From Holophagales bacterium (GTDB taxonomy: Bacteria > Acidobacteriota > Thermoanaerobaculia > Multivoradales > Multivoraceae), in the NCBI GenBank assembly GCA_009836625.1, contig VXVC01000002.1, forward strand, positions 62,001 through 126,000: a stretch of 64,000 nt of DNA, given 5' to 3'. This document shows positions 47,003-58,465 of this stretch, piece after piece. The position numbers and the translations under genes are program-made. Every line of letters starts with the position of its first letter. Positions within the stretch are counted from its first letter, which is position 1. The notes under the pieces were generated by a model, which was not told where the DNA came from, made no database searches, and was given only the letters and a program-made list of their open reading frames with translations.

Positions 47003-47006
<4 letters not shown>
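46470..47006 (-). CDS. ccmG: Thiol:disulfide interchange protein CcmG/DsbE
   Basis: This 178-residue thioredoxin-like protein is anchored by VLLVGVGISLPLLLVLGFAF and has active site ATYCVPCWAEHP (C72, C75). The thioredoxin cis-Pro loop is YGPPETFFIDRDG. CcmG passes electrons to CcmH/apocytochrome. The ATG overlaps the ccmF stop as ATGA; the stop is two bases from the ccmH start. Confidence 0.95.
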
Positions 47007-48999
<1,993 letters not shown>

Positions 49000-49003
<4 letters not shown>

Positions 49004-49491
49004 GCGTCGAACTGCATGGACTCGATCAACTCCTCCATGCTGCGCTGGTCTTCGGCGTAGGGCGCCTGGTACTCGTTGTCGTGCTTCACCATCAGGCGCG
49101 CGGTGTCGAACCGGCCGTCTTCGCGCATCGTCCCTTCGAGGACGACGCCGATACCTTCCCGGAACATGGCCGGGGGAACGGCGGTCGTGCGCACGTCGAC
49201 CTGCGACTGCCCGTCGGTGACCGTGAACTCGAGGGTCAGGCCGTCGGCGCTGCGGTTCACCGAGCCCTCCTCGACGAGGCCGCCGAGCCGGATGCTGGCG
49301 CCGACCGCTTCCGGGCCCGCCTCGTGGAGTTCCGATGGACTCCAGTAGTAGACGAGGTTCTCGCCGACGTCGCCGAAGGCCAGCACGGAGAGCGCCAAGG
49401 CAACGGCGCCGCCCGCGGCCAGCAGCAGAAGCCGCCGGGTCCTGGGAGCGGATCCGGCGTCAGGCGTCGGGGTCGTGGGTTCCGTGCTCAT
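49000..49491 (-). CDS. ccmE: Haem chaperone CcmE
   Basis: This 163-residue protein has an N-terminal anchor (RLLLLAAGGAVALALSVLAF) and an OB-fold with SIRLGGLVEEGSV and the haem-binding HxxxY motif at H137-D-N-E-Y141. It carries haem covalently from CcmC to CcmF. The start is ATG 49491; the reading frame overlaps ccmD by 32 bases. It is preceded by a short acidic N-terminus of ~18 residues, which is longer than usual. Confidence 0.94.
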
Positions 49492-49633
49492 TGTTCTGGT
49501 CCTGTGAAGGTGCTTTCGCCTCGACCCGCCGCCGGCGTACGAAGAGGCTGTAGACGTAGAAGGCGAGAGCCACGCCCGCCGATGCATAGGCGGCGATGAC
49601 CCATTCCCAACCACCGACTATAACGCCGTCCAC
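49460..49633 (-). CDS. ccmD: CcmD-like small membrane protein
   Basis: This 57-residue protein has a single helix (WVIAAYASAGVALAFYVYSLF) followed by a basic, polar tail, the usual CcmD pattern with EWVIAAY. The start is GTG after GAGGGAG. It lies between ccmB and ccmE. CcmD joins CcmC and CcmE during haem transfer. It is short and easily missed; here it overlaps ccmE out of frame. Confidence 0.8.
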   Translation of the reverse strand: MDGVIVGGWEWVIAAYASAGVALAFYVYSLFVRRRRVEAKAPSQDQNNEHGTHDPDA

Positions 49634-49671
49634 GCTTCGTTTGCTCCCTCTCGGGCCCTCGTGCGAAGGCC

Positions 49672-50352
49672 CTATTCCTCCATCGCGACGCGTGCGAGCA
49701 CGCCTCCGAGCGCCCAGTAGATTACATCGAAGGCAACCAGCAACAGGAGCCAGCTCGGCGCCTGGTTCATCGGATCTCCGTGGAGCAGCAGCTCCGCGCT
49801 CCTGACCGAGGCGATCAGCACCGGGATGACCAGGGGGAAGAGAAGCAGAGGCAGCAGGACGTCCTGGCTCGCGGCCCGGCTGGTCATGGCGGCGTACAGC
49901 GTGCCCGGGGCGGCGAGGGCCGCGGCGGCGAGCAGCCAGACGGCGATCACGCCGAGGAATCCGGCCGGACCGGTTTCGACGCTGTAGAGGATGATCGCCG
50001 AGGGCACGAGCACCGGCGCCAGCATCGCGAGGAAGACGAAGTTGCCAAGCGCCTTGGCGTAGAACAGGACCGCCGGCTCGACCGGCAGCAGCAGCAGGCC
50101 CTCGAGGGAGCGGTTCTCGCGCTCCACGCGGAAGGACTCGGACAGGCCCAGGGTCGAGCTGAGCAGCAGGGCCAGGGTGAGGAAGCCGGGCGCCATTGTC
50201 GCCGCCATGTCGCCGTCGGCGTCGATCGCGAAAGAGAACAGGACCAGGGTGATGCCGCCGAACAGGACGATCGAGAAGAAGCGGACCCGTCCCCGCCACT
50301 CGACGCGCAGGTCCTTCAGCAGCAGCACGAGCACCGGGCGGACCAGCTTCAC
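49672..50352 (-). CDS. ccmB: Haem exporter subunit CcmB
   Basis: This 226-residue protein has six hydrophobic segments and the CcmB phrases LLLKDLRVEWR and ENRSLEGLLLLPVEPAVLFYAKAL. It forms the membrane part of CcmAB, which releases holo-CcmE from CcmCD. GTG at 50352 overlaps the ccmA stop as GTGA. The next gene is ccmD, so the usual ccmC slot is empty. Confidence 0.94.
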   Translation of the reverse strand: MKLVRPVLVLLLKDLRVEWRGRVRFFSIVLFGGITLVLFSFAIDADGDMAATMAPGFLTLALLLSSTLGLSESFRVERENRSLEGLLLLPVEPAVLFYAKALGNFVFLAMLAPVLVPSAIILYSVETGPAGFLGVIAVWLLAAAALAAPGTLYAAMTSRAASQDVLLPLLLFPLVIPVLIASVRSAELLLHGDPMNQAPSWLLLLVAFDVIYWALGGVLARVAMEE

Positions 50353-51041
50353 TGTCCGAGCCTCCGGCGCCAGGCGGCATCGAGCCCGGCCGCCTCGCCT
50401 CGCCAGGCGGCCTGGCCCTGCTCCAGCAGAAGCGCCTGCCCGCACAGCCGGGAGGCCCGCTCGATCGCGTGGGATGCGACGATCAGGGAGCCGCCGCCGT
50501 CCGCGAAGCGTTCGATCCAGCGCTCGACCAGGGTCTGGCCCTCCGGATCGAGGGACGCGAACGGTTCGTCGAGCAGCAGCAGGCGCGGGTTCTCGAGACG
50601 GCAACGGGCGAGGATCAGCCGCTTCCTCATGCCGGCGGAGAAGCCGCCTACCTGCCGGTCGGCCGCGGCTTCGAGCCCGACCTCGTCGAGCAGGGCGGCG
50701 AGCCGCCCGCGGTCCGGGTCGCCGTCGCAGAGCTCGCTCCAGAGCCGCAGCGTCTCCATCGCGGTCAGCCGGTCGTAGAGATAGTCGTGGTGGGAAACCA
50801 GTGACAGTTCGCGGCGGGCGCCGGCGCGGTCCTCGAAGGGCCGCCTGCCGCCGACGGTCAGGTCACCCGCCGTCGGGCGCCGGAGCCCCGCGATCAGTCT
50901 CAGCAGGGTCGTCTTGCCGGAACCGTTGGCGCCGGCCAGCAGGAGCCGGCCCCCGGCCTCGAAGTCGAGGTCGACGTGGGCCAGCGCCCAGTGAAGTCCG
51001 AACCGGATGCCCAGCCCGCGTGCGTGGATCAGGTTTGCCAA
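50349..51041 (-). CDS. ccmA: Haem exporter ATP-binding subunit CcmA
   Basis: This 230-residue ABC ATPase has Walker A GANGSGKTT, signature GGFSAGMRKRL, Walker B LLLLDEPFASLD and switch His SHAIER. The short length and VSHHDYLYDRLTAMETL agree with CcmA. Start is TTG at 51041. It is the first gene of the leftward ccm operon, divergent from the ECF sigma gene with 152 bases between. Confidence 0.94.
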   Translation of the reverse strand: MANLIHARGLGIRFGLHWALAHVDLDFEAGGRLLLAGANGSGKTTLLRLIAGLRRPTAGDLTVGGRRPFEDRAGARRELSLVSHHDYLYDRLTAMETLRLWSELCDGDPDRGRLAALLDEVGLEAAADRQVGGFSAGMRKRLILARCRLENPRLLLLDEPFASLDPEGQTLVERWIERFADGGGSLIVASHAIERASRLCGQALLLEQGQAAWRGEAAGLDAAWRRRLGQ

Positions 51042-51193
51042 GGGTGACCCGGTTACTCTCTGCGGCGCGGTGGAGGGCGGCGGCCGCCCGTGCCGCGGGC
51101 GGAAAGGCTACAGCAGCCGCGCGGTCGCCTGGCGGTCAGCCGGTTCGCCCTGCCCTCGCGCCGCGGCGCAACAATCGGAGGCGGGCGACGTAG

Positions 51194-51781
51194 GTGAAGG
51201 CTGTGGAGGCAACTCGGGCGACCGACGAAGAGTTGGTGGCTGCGATTCTGGACGGCGAAGCCGCCCTGTACACCGATCTCGTGGAGAGGTATCGGGGCCG
51301 GTTGATCAACTACCTGAATCGCTTCCTCGGCAATGTTCAGGAGTCCGAAGAGCTTTCGCAGGAAGTGTTTCTGAGGGTCTACCGGGCCCTCGACCGTTAC
51401 AACCCCAAGTACCGGTTCTCGACATGGCTGTTTCGGGTGGCGAAGAACGCCGCGATCGACCTGATCCGGAAGCGGCGCCTGAAGCTGGTTCCGATGCAGC
51501 GGGTCGGGGTGGACGGAAAGGCGCATGAGCGGGAGTTTGAGAGCGAGGAAAGGGACCCCTACCGGACGCTGCGGAACGTGGAACGGCGCCAGGCCATCGG
51601 CGCCGCGATCGACGGGCTGAAAGAGGAGTACCGCGAGTTGATTCAGTTGAGACACTTCGCCGAGATGACCTACGAAGAGATCGCGGAGTTCAAGGGCATG
51701 CCCCTGGGCACCGTGAAGAACAAGTTGTTTCGCGGCCGCCGGATGCTGAAGGCCCGGCTGGCCGACTACCTCACCGACTGA
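51194..51781 (+). CDS. ECF-type RNA polymerase sigma factor
   Basis: This 195-residue protein has region 2 (about 20-95; ESEELSQEVFLRVYRALDRY, FSTWLFRVAKNAAIDLIRKR) and region 4 (about 125-190; IQLRHFAEMTYEEIAEFKGM, LGTVKNKLFRGRRMLK). It resembles RpoE/SigW-like factors with a longer linker (VDGKAHEREFESEERDPYR). The start is GTG. The following gene encodes a zinc-finger anti-sigma factor. Divergent from the ccm operon. Specific stimulus unknown. Confidence 0.96.
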   Translation: MKAVEATRATDEELVAAILDGEAALYTDLVERYRGRLINYLNRFLGNVQESEELSQEVFLRVYRALDRYNPKYRFSTWLFRVAKNAAIDLIRKRRLKLVPMQRVGVDGKAHEREFESEERDPYRTLRNVERRQAIGAAIDGLKEEYRELIQLRHFAEMTYEEIAEFKGMPLGTVKNKLFRGRRMLKARLADYLTD

Positions 51782-51802
51782 CGGACGGCGGGAGTAACGG
51801 CG

Positions 51803-52375
51803 ATGACGAGTTCAGACAGGTCGACGGTCATTGAGGGTGGCGCCTGTTCCCAGGCAGAGTTGATCGACGCCTACGTCGACGGCGCCGTCAGCGAAGCGGA
51901 GCGCCGGATGGCGGAGCAGCACCTGGCGGGATGCGCGGCGTGCCGGGACGAGGCCCGGGGTCTCTCGGCGCTCCACGAGCTTCTTGCGGCGGAACGGTTC
52001 GCGCCGGAGCCGCTGGCGATCGACCTCCGCGCGGCGCGGCCCGCCGGACGCCGTCGCGCCGCCGTGGCGGCTGCCGCCCTGGTCGCGCTGTTCGGCGGCG
52101 CTCTGGCGGTCCTCGCGACGCTCGCGCCGGCCGCCGGCTCGGCGGCTGACGCGGCGGCGACCCTGTTCGACTTCACGGTTACCCTCGGCATGCTCGGCGC
52201 CGGCCTGCTCGACGCCTCCTGGCGCGGCCTCAACGTGGCGATGTCCTCGGCCCTGGAGCCGGGGACGCCGGCCCTGCTGTTCGGCGGCGCGGCGATCGTC
52301 GGCCTCACCGCCCTCCTGTTCTCGCTGCTCCGGCGGGGTTCGAGAGCGTCGGCGCGGCAACGATCCCGCCGCTAG
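51803..52375 (+). CDS. Anti-sigma factor with zinc-finger domain
   Basis: This 190-residue protein has an N-terminal anti-sigma zinc finger (AEQHLAGCAACRDEA, HxxxCxxC), a linker (LLAAERFAPEPLAIDL) and a membrane helix (AAVAAAALVALFGGALAVLAT), then a second hydrophobic segment (PALLFGGAAIVGLTALLFSLL). It sits 21 bases after the sigma gene and should hold it at the membrane. Confidence 0.9.
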   Translation: MTSSDRSTVIEGGACSQAELIDAYVDGAVSEAERRMAEQHLAGCAACRDEARGLSALHELLAAERFAPEPLAIDLRAARPAGRRRAAVAAAALVALFGGALAVLATLAPAAGSAADAAATLFDFTVTLGMLGAGLLDASWRGLNVAMSSALEPGTPALLFGGAAIVGLTALLFSLLRRGSRASARQRSRR

Positions 52376-52423
52376 GGCCAACGAGGCTTCGCCTCGGCCT
52401 CCGGCGGCTACGATGGTCCGCCC

Positions 52424-53350
52424 GTGTTGAGACTCCGCCTCCGTCAGGCCGTTCATGGCCTCGTCCTGTGCGCCGTCGCCGCGGCGACGCTGAGTTGCGC
52501 GGCGGTCGAGTCGACGGCGGGAACCGACGATCCGGCCGTCGTCGTGGGCCCGGACGCGGTTGCCCGGGACCAGCTACTCGCCATCGGCAGAGACCTGGAG
52601 CTTCGCGGCGAGGCGCGGTCGGACGCGGTCGTCCTGAACGGCGACGCCCGCATAGACGGCGCCGTTCAGGGCGACGTGATCGTGCTCGGCGGCGATGTCG
52701 CACTGGGTCCGTCGGCGCGGCTGGGCGGCGACGTGTTCGTGCTGGGCGGCCGTGTGAACGCCGAGTCGGGAGCCGCCGTCGAGGGCCGTACGGTGGCCTA
52801 CCCGAGCGCGCCGTCGTCGCTGGTCCTTCTCACGGAAGGACCGGTGCTCGGTCAGGCCGCGCTGTCGCCGACGGTAGCATTGCTGAACCTCGCCCTGCTG
52901 CTGGCCTGGCTGCTGGTGGCTCTGGTGCTCGTGGCCGGCTTCGACCCGGCGTTGACGGCGACGGCGCAGAGCGTGCTCGAGCGGCCTTTTCGCAACTTCT
53001 TCGCCGGCCTGGTGGCGGTACTCGCCGTGGCCCTGACCTTCGCCGTGCTGACCGCGGTGGCGCCGGCGCTGGTCGGCGCGCCCCTGCTCGCCGTCTGTGG
53101 AGTGGCGATCCTCGTCTGCAAGCTGTGGGGCACGGTGGCGGTGTTCCTGGCGGTGGGCGCGCGCCTGCTGCCGGTTCGCCTGGGCCTGGCGGGTCGACCG
53201 CTTGCTGCCGCCCTGTGCGGGCTGCTGGCCCTGGGCCTGGTCAAGATGGCGCCTTACGTCGGCGGCTGGACCTGGACGATCGTCACTTGCGTCGGCATCG
53301 GCGCCGCGCTGGACAGCAGGCTCGGCCGCCGCGATCCCTGGTTCGCCTAG
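52424..53350 (+). CDS. Polymer-forming-like membrane protein
   Basis: This 308-residue protein has an N-terminal lipoprotein-like signal (LCAVAAATLSC) and a beta-helical repeat region (about 45-125; VLNGDARIDGAVQGDVIVLGG, LGGDVFVLGGRVN), like bactofilin-type polymer-forming domains. Five or so membrane helices follow (LLNLALLLAWLLVALVLVAGF and onward). Related gene pairs downstream of ECF sigma/anti-sigma genes often act in envelope stress. Start GTG. A CGAGGC-TTC-GCCTCG hairpin lies just upstream. Function unknown. Confidence 0.75.
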   Translation: MLRLRLRQAVHGLVLCAVAAATLSCAAVESTAGTDDPAVVVGPDAVARDQLLAIGRDLELRGEARSDAVVLNGDARIDGAVQGDVIVLGGDVALGPSARLGGDVFVLGGRVNAESGAAVEGRTVAYPSAPSSLVLLTEGPVLGQAALSPTVALLNLALLLAWLLVALVLVAGFDPALTATAQSVLERPFRNFFAGLVAVLAVALTFAVLTAVAPALVGAPLLAVCGVAILVCKLWGTVAVFLAVGARLLPVRLGLAGRPLAAALCGLLALGLVKMAPYVGGWTWTIVTCVGIGAALDSRLGRRDPWFA

Positions 53351-55176
53351 CGCCGCACCCGCTCGATGATGCGCGCGGAGTCCTTCATGAACTCCATCAT
53401 CTTCTCCTCGATCGCGCCGCCGCGTTCGTCGAGCCGACGGGCCTGTGCCAGGGCGCCGCGCGCCCCGTCCTCGTCGCCTGATGCCAGGAGAGCCATGCCC
53501 AGGCGGGTGAGCGCCGCGGTCGATGGTCCGAGTTCGGTCGACTGGGACAGGAACTCGATCGCCTCGTTCAGCTCCTGGCGCTTGTAGTGGACCCAGCCCA
53601 GGGCCGCTAGGGGGAACTGGCGCAACTCCTCCGGGGCGTGTTCCAGGGACCGGCGCGCGAAGTCGAGGGCCTGGTCCAGGTCCTCGTCCATCTCCGCCAG
53701 GTTGTACGCCATCTCGTAGTAGGCGATGCTCTTCGAGAAGTTGGAGCCGGCCTCGTCGAGCAGCCGTTGCCCCGCCTCGTTCGCGTCCCTGTACTTGCCC
53801 TCGCTGCGCAGCGCCTCGATCAGGGTCGCGTAGGCGGTCGCCCGCAGCATCTCGCCCGGCTTCGATGCGAGCACGCGCTCGGTCAGCGGGCGGATCTCCT
53901 GGCCGCGGTCCAGCCGCAGGCAGGCGAGGGCGTAGGACATCAGCAGCGCCGGGTTGTCCGGGTCGAGCGCCAGCGCCTCGCGGTAGCAATGGAGCGCTTC
54001 CGGCGCGTCGCCGGATCGGATCGCCTGCTCGCCGCGGCTGACCCAGTCCGCCGCGGCGGGGCTGGTCCTGGGCAGGTCGGCGCCCGAGCGCCCCGAGAGG
54101 TAGGCCACCAGGTCGCGGTAGCGCATGCGCCTGGGGTTCAACTGCTGGGCCGTCCGAAACGCGGCGAGCGCCTTGCGGTTCCAGCGCCGGTCCAGGTAGC
54201 AGAGACCGAGCAGGTGATGGCACTCTTCGAAGGCGGGATCGACCTGAACCGCGTGGCTCAACGACTCGATCGCCCTGGCCGGCCGGCCCATCTCGTAGTG
54301 GCAGCGGCCGAGCAGGTAGAGCGCCTGCGGCACGACGTCGATCTCTACCGCGCGCTCCAGGAAAGCGGCCGCCGACTTCAACTGTCCCCGGCCGGCGAGC
54401 GATGCGCCCAGGCAGAAGTGCGGCAGGAACGCGTCCGGGTGCTGGATGACGGCCCTCTCCAGGAGTTCCTGACCGCGTTGCTCGTCGCCCTGCTGGAGCT
54501 GGATGACGCCGGTGTAGACGAGCCCCTGGACCTGGTCCGGTTTCGCTTCCAGCAGCCGGTCGAAGTGCTCCAGCGCGCGTTCCAGTCGGCCCTCCTGGAA
54601 GTGCGATTCGCCCAGGAACCGGGCCAGTTCGTGGTTGCGACGGTCGAGGCCGGCCGCCTCCTCCAGCGACTTCATCGCCCGGTCCAGGTCCAGACCGTTC
54701 AGCGCGTGCTCCGCTTCCTCGATGAGCTGCGTGAAGGCGGGGCGCCGGCCGCCCTCGTAGAGACCCAGAATGCCCTCCCTGACCGCCGCGAAGCGTTCGC
54801 GCTTCTCCAGCACCAGGAACTGGTAGTCCATCTTGGACTCCCAGAGGTCGCTCCATTCGGCGGTGTCGATCACGTTCTGCCGCTCCAGGAGGTCGCGCAG
54901 AGCCAGCATGCCGGCGTGATGGACGAGGATGCTCTCCTCCTGCCGCTCCATGGCGCTCAGCACCTTCTGCACCGTCTCGCCGATGCGCTTGAGGACCTCC
55001 TCCAGCATCGAGATCCGTTCCAGCAGGTGCTCGTCGAGCGAGAACTCCTCGTCGCCGGCGTCGAGGGTCTCCTCGCCCGAGACGGCTGAGCTGGAGAGCA
55101 CCATCAGCCTCTGCCGACAGCGCTGGCAGTACTCCGCGTCGTCCTCGTTCCTCGCGCCGCATACCTGGCAGTACAT
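53347..55176 (-). CDS. Tetratricopeptide repeat protein with N-terminal zinc ribbon
   Basis: This 609-residue protein starts with CQVCGARNEDDAEYCQRCRQ, a zinc ribbon with two CxxC pairs. An acidic helical stretch (about 40-100; ISMLEEVLKRIGETVQKVL) and at least ten TPR units follow. LGESHFQEGRLERALEHFDR and LGRCHYEMGRPARAIESLSH are typical. It has no signal or membrane helix, so it is likely a cytoplasmic scaffold. Convergent with the membrane protein gene; the stops overlap. Partner unknown. Confidence 0.88.
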   Translation of the reverse strand: MYCQVCGARNEDDAEYCQRCRQRLMVLSSSAVSGEETLDAGDEEFSLDEHLLERISMLEEVLKRIGETVQKVLSAMERQEESILVHHAGMLALRDLLERQNVIDTAEWSDLWESKMDYQFLVLEKRERFAAVREGILGLYEGGRRPAFTQLIEEAEHALNGLDLDRAMKSLEEAAGLDRRNHELARFLGESHFQEGRLERALEHFDRLLEAKPDQVQGLVYTGVIQLQQGDEQRGQELLERAVIQHPDAFLPHFCLGASLAGRGQLKSAAAFLERAVEIDVVPQALYLLGRCHYEMGRPARAIESLSHAVQVDPAFEECHHLLGLCYLDRRWNRKALAAFRTAQQLNPRRMRYRDLVAYLSGRSGADLPRTSPAAADWVSRGEQAIRSGDAPEALHCYREALALDPDNPALLMSYALACLRLDRGQEIRPLTERVLASKPGEMLRATAYATLIEALRSEGKYRDANEAGQRLLDEAGSNFSKSIAYYEMAYNLAEMDEDLDQALDFARRSLEHAPEELRQFPLAALGWVHYKRQELNEAIEFLSQSTELGPSTAALTRLGMALLASGDEDGARGALAQARRLDERGGAIEEKMMEFMKDSARIIERVRR

Positions 55177-55249
55177 CGCGGAGCGAGCCTAGCCCCAGCG
55201 CCCCGCTTCCCGCGACACTCCTAGTAGTCTCCGCGGCCGGAGAGCGACG

Positions 55250-56989
55250 ATGCGCTGGAGCAACTACTACCTGATGACCGCCCGCGAGGCGCCCCGGGAC
55301 GCCGAGGTGGTGAGCCACCAGTTGATGGCGCGCGCCGGACTCGTGCGGCGGCTGGCGGCCGGGATCTACACGATGCAGCCGGCGGGCTGGCGGACGATGC
55401 GCAAGCTGATGGCGATCGTCCGCCGCGAGATGGAGCGGGCCGGAGCGGTCGAGCTTTCGATGCCGGCGATTCAGCCCGCCGAGCTGTGGGAGGAGTCCGG
55501 ACGCTGGTTCAAGTACGGCGCCGAGCTTCTACGGATGGAGGACCGTCACGGAAGGCGGTTCTGCTTCGGTCCGACTCACGAGGAGGTCATCACCGATCTG
55601 GTCCGGCGCGACGTGAAGAGCTACCGGCAGATGCCCCTCAACCTGTTCCAGATCCAGACCAAGTTCCGGGACGAGATCCGTCCGCGGTTCGGGCTGATGC
55701 GGGGCCGCGAGTTCATCATGAAGGACGCCTACTCCTTCGACACGGATGAGGAGGGCCTGGACCGGAGCTACCAGGCCATGTACGGGGCCTACTCACGGAT
55801 CTTCGAGGCCTGCGGGCTCGAGTACTCCGTTGTCGAGGCGGATCAGGGCGCGATCGGCGGTTCCTCGTCGCACGAGTTCATGGTGCTCGCCGACACCGGT
55901 GAGAGCGCGGTCGCAAGCTGCGCCGCCTGCGGCTACGGCGCCAATGTCGAGAGGGCGGAGATTGGCGACTTGCCGCGGCCGGCGGCAGCCGGCGACAGCG
56001 CCGACGGCGACGAACCGCGCAGGGTCTCGACGCCGGGCGCGACAACCGTCGCCGAGGTGGCCGGGATGCTGGAGGTGGACAGGGCCCTCGTCGTCAAGAC
56101 GCTGATCTACGAAACGGACGACGGACTGGCGGCCGTCGCGATCCGCGGTGACCGCGAGGTGAACGAGGTCAAGCTGCTGAACGTGCTCGGCGGCCTCGGG
56201 CTGCGGCTCGCGGCGGCCGAGCAGGTGGCGAAGGCGACGGGAGGTCCGCTCGGCTTCTCGGGTCCGGTCGGGCTTCCGCCCGAGGTGCGCCTGGTGGTCG
56301 ACGAGTCGGCGCGTACGCTCACCGGCTTCGTCTGCGGCGCCAACGCCGGCGACGAGCACCTCGTTTCGGTGCGCTGGGATCGCGACGTGGCGAGTGCGCG
56401 TCCGCTCGAGTGGGTCGACGTGCTGACCGCGGAGGCCTCCGACCCCTGCCCGCGCTGCGGCGGCGGCAAACTGCGCATCTCGCGGGGCATCGAGGTCGGT
56501 CACATCTTCAAGCTGGGCACCGCCTACTCCGAGAGCATGAACTGCACCTTCACCGACGAAGAGGGCCGTCTGCGGCCGGCGGAGATGGGCTGCTACGGCC
56601 TCGGCATCGGCCGCACCGCGGCGGCGGCGATCGAACAGGGGCACGACGACGACGGCATCGTCTGGCCCGTGCCCCTGGCGCCCTTCACGGTCGTCCTCAG
56701 CTCGCTCGATCCCGGCGACGAGGCAGTGCGCTCGGCGGCGGACGGTCTCTACGAGGAACTCGAGGCCGCGCTCGCCCCGGGTGGCTTCGACGTCCTCTAC
56801 GACGACCGCCGCGAGCGGCCCGGCGTCAAGTTCAAGGACGCGGACCTGGTCGGTTTCCCCGTGCGAGTCGTGGTCGGCGCCCGCTCGCTTCGCGCCGGCG
56901 GCGCCGAGGTTTCGAACCGGCACGACGGCGAGCGCGAGGTCGTGCCGCTCGACGGGGTGTCAGATTTCGTCCTCAGCCGGCTCGGGTAA
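55250..56989 (+). CDS. proS: Prolyl-tRNA synthetase (bacterial type)
   Basis: This 579-residue class II synthetase has motif 1 AAGIYTMQPAGWRTMRKL, motif 2 FRDEIRPRFGLMRGREFIMKD and motif 3 GLGIGRTAAAAIEQ. The insertion domain (about 240-385) is YbaK-like and hydrolyses mischarged Ala-tRNA-Pro; it contains VVKTLIYETDDG. The C-terminal anticodon domain follows. Length and insertion fit the bacterial (ProS type 1) form. Convergent with the downstream CBS-domain protein by a 30-base overlap. Confidence 0.97.
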   Translation: MRWSNYYLMTAREAPRDAEVVSHQLMARAGLVRRLAAGIYTMQPAGWRTMRKLMAIVRREMERAGAVELSMPAIQPAELWEESGRWFKYGAELLRMEDRHGRRFCFGPTHEEVITDLVRRDVKSYRQMPLNLFQIQTKFRDEIRPRFGLMRGREFIMKDAYSFDTDEEGLDRSYQAMYGAYSRIFEACGLEYSVVEADQGAIGGSSSHEFMVLADTGESAVASCAACGYGANVERAEIGDLPRPAAAGDSADGDEPRRVSTPGATTVAEVAGMLEVDRALVVKTLIYETDDGLAAVAIRGDREVNEVKLLNVLGGLGLRLAAAEQVAKATGGPLGFSGPVGLPPEVRLVVDESARTLTGFVCGANAGDEHLVSVRWDRDVASARPLEWVDVLTAEASDPCPRCGGGKLRISRGIEVGHIFKLGTAYSESMNCTFTDEEGRLRPAEMGCYGLGIGRTAAAAIEQGHDDDGIVWPVPLAPFTVVLSSLDPGDEAVRSAADGLYEELEAALAPGGFDVLYDDRRERPGVKFKDADLVGFPVRVVVGARSLRAGGAEVSNRHDGEREVVPLDGVSDFVLSRLG

Positions 56990-58345
56990 CACGTGGAGGT
57001 TGAGCGACACGATCCGGTTCCCATCCACCTCAACAACCTCCAGCCGCAGCCGGCCGACCTCGACGGTGTCCCCGATCTCGGCGGTCCGGCCGAGCTCGGA
57101 CAGGGCGATGCCGGCGACGGTGTCCTCCTCGCGGGCATCGGAGATGTCCATGCCGAGCTCGTCCTCGAGGTCGTCTAGCAGCATGCCGCCGAGCACCTTG
57201 TAGCCGCCGTCGTCGAGGCGGACGAACTCCGGCGCCTCGGCGTCGAACTCGTCCTGGATCTCGCCGACGATCTCCTCCAGCACGTTCTCGAGCGTCACGA
57301 TGCCGGCTACGCCGCCGTACTCGTCGACCACCGCCGCCATGTGGATGTGCTCGTGGCGCATCCGGGTCATCAACTGGTCGAGCGGCAGGGTCTCCGGCAC
57401 CGCGAAGGTCTCGCGGGCGATGTCGCGGAGCGACTCCGGTGCTTCCTGGGCGATGAACAGGTCCTTGATGTGCACGAGGCCGACGAGCTGGTCCAGGTCG
57501 CCCTCGCAGAGCGGGAAGCGGGTGTGACCGCTCCGGCGGGCGCGGTCCAGGTTGGCGTCCATCGGCGCCGCGGCGTCGAGGTAGACGACCTCGGTGCGGG
57601 GGACCATCACCTGGCGGGCGTTGCGGTCCGAGAGTTCGAACACGTTGTCGAGCAGCTCCCGCTTGGGTTCGGAGAGTTCGGTCTCCTGCTCGGAGGCGAG
57701 GAGGCTCCGGATCTCCTCCTCGCTGTGAGCGAGTTCGCCGTGCCGGAGAGGTTCGATGCCGAACAGGCGCAGGAAGGCGTTCGCCATCTGGTTCAGGACC
57801 CAGATGCCGGGGTAGGTCACCTGGTAGAAGAACCACAGCGGCGCCGCCACCCACAGGCTGGTCGGTTCGGGCCGGCGGATGGCGAGCGACTTGGGCGCGA
57901 GTTCGCCGAGCACGATGTGGAACATGCTGATGATCGCGAAGGCGACCATCAGGCTGATCGAGTGCGCGGCTTCTTCCGGCAGGTTGGGCGCCAGATCGAA
58001 GAGGGGCTGCAGCAGGCGGTTGACCGCGGGTTCGCCGACGATGCCGAGGCCGATGCTGGCGAGCGTGATGCCGAGTTGAGTGGCCGACAGGTAGGCGTCG
58101 AGCTGATCGATCATGCGCTGCGCCAGGCGGCCCCGGAGGGTGTCCTGGTGGGGCGCCACCTGGGTCGGCCGGACCTTGACCAGGGCGAACTCGGCGGCGA
58201 CGAAGAAGCCGTTCAGGCCGACCAGGAAGAGAGCCAGGGCCAGGCTCCAGCCGAGCGGCAGATCGAGATTCACGGGCGGCCCGGTGGCCGCGACGATCGA
58301 CGGGATCATTCGCGCGCCGGGAGGGGCGTCGTCGTCAGCGGGCAA
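56960..58345 (-). CDS. CNNM/CorC-HlyC family transport-associated protein
   Basis: This 461-residue protein has an N-terminal CNNM-type domain with hydrophobic helices (WSLALALFLVGLNGFFVAAEFALVKVR), two CBS domains (about 240-355; VMVPRTEVVYLDAAAPMDAN, RHEHIHMAAVVDEYGGVAGI) and a C-terminal CorC/HlyC domain (about 365-455). Members act in magnesium/cobalt export or membrane integrity; the old name hemolysin is misleading. The start at 58345 is TTG; the ATG at 58309 is equally plausible. Its stop overlaps proS convergently. Confidence 0.9.
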   Translation of the reverse strand: MPADDDAPPGARMIPSIVAATGPPVNLDLPLGWSLALALFLVGLNGFFVAAEFALVKVRPTQVAPHQDTLRGRLAQRMIDQLDAYLSATQLGITLASIGLGIVGEPAVNRLLQPLFDLAPNLPEEAAHSISLMVAFAIISMFHIVLGELAPKSLAIRRPEPTSLWVAAPLWFFYQVTYPGIWVLNQMANAFLRLFGIEPLRHGELAHSEEEIRSLLASEQETELSEPKRELLDNVFELSDRNARQVMVPRTEVVYLDAAAPMDANLDRARRSGHTRFPLCEGDLDQLVGLVHIKDLFIAQEAPESLRDIARETFAVPETLPLDQLMTRMRHEHIHMAAVVDEYGGVAGIVTLENVLEEIVGEIQDEFDAEAPEFVRLDDGGYKVLGGMLLDDLEDELGMDISDAREEDTVAGIALSELGRTAEIGDTVEVGRLRLEVVEVDGNRIVSLNLHVLPEPAEDEI

Positions 58346-58465
58346 CGGGACCCGCGGTCACCGGCGTGCCTGTCGGGGTCCGGGTCGGGGTCGTCCAGAC
58401 TGGAGTCGGATGGCGAAGGATCCGAAGCTTCGTCGTTCACGCCGGCTTAGCGTAGCAGGGCAGCG

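Noticed and set aside
52574..55318. Open frame of 914 codons antisense-related to the TPR region and running into the neighbouring gene
   Set aside because: It is in a different frame from the TPR gene that carries clear motifs and covers parts of two unrelated genes.
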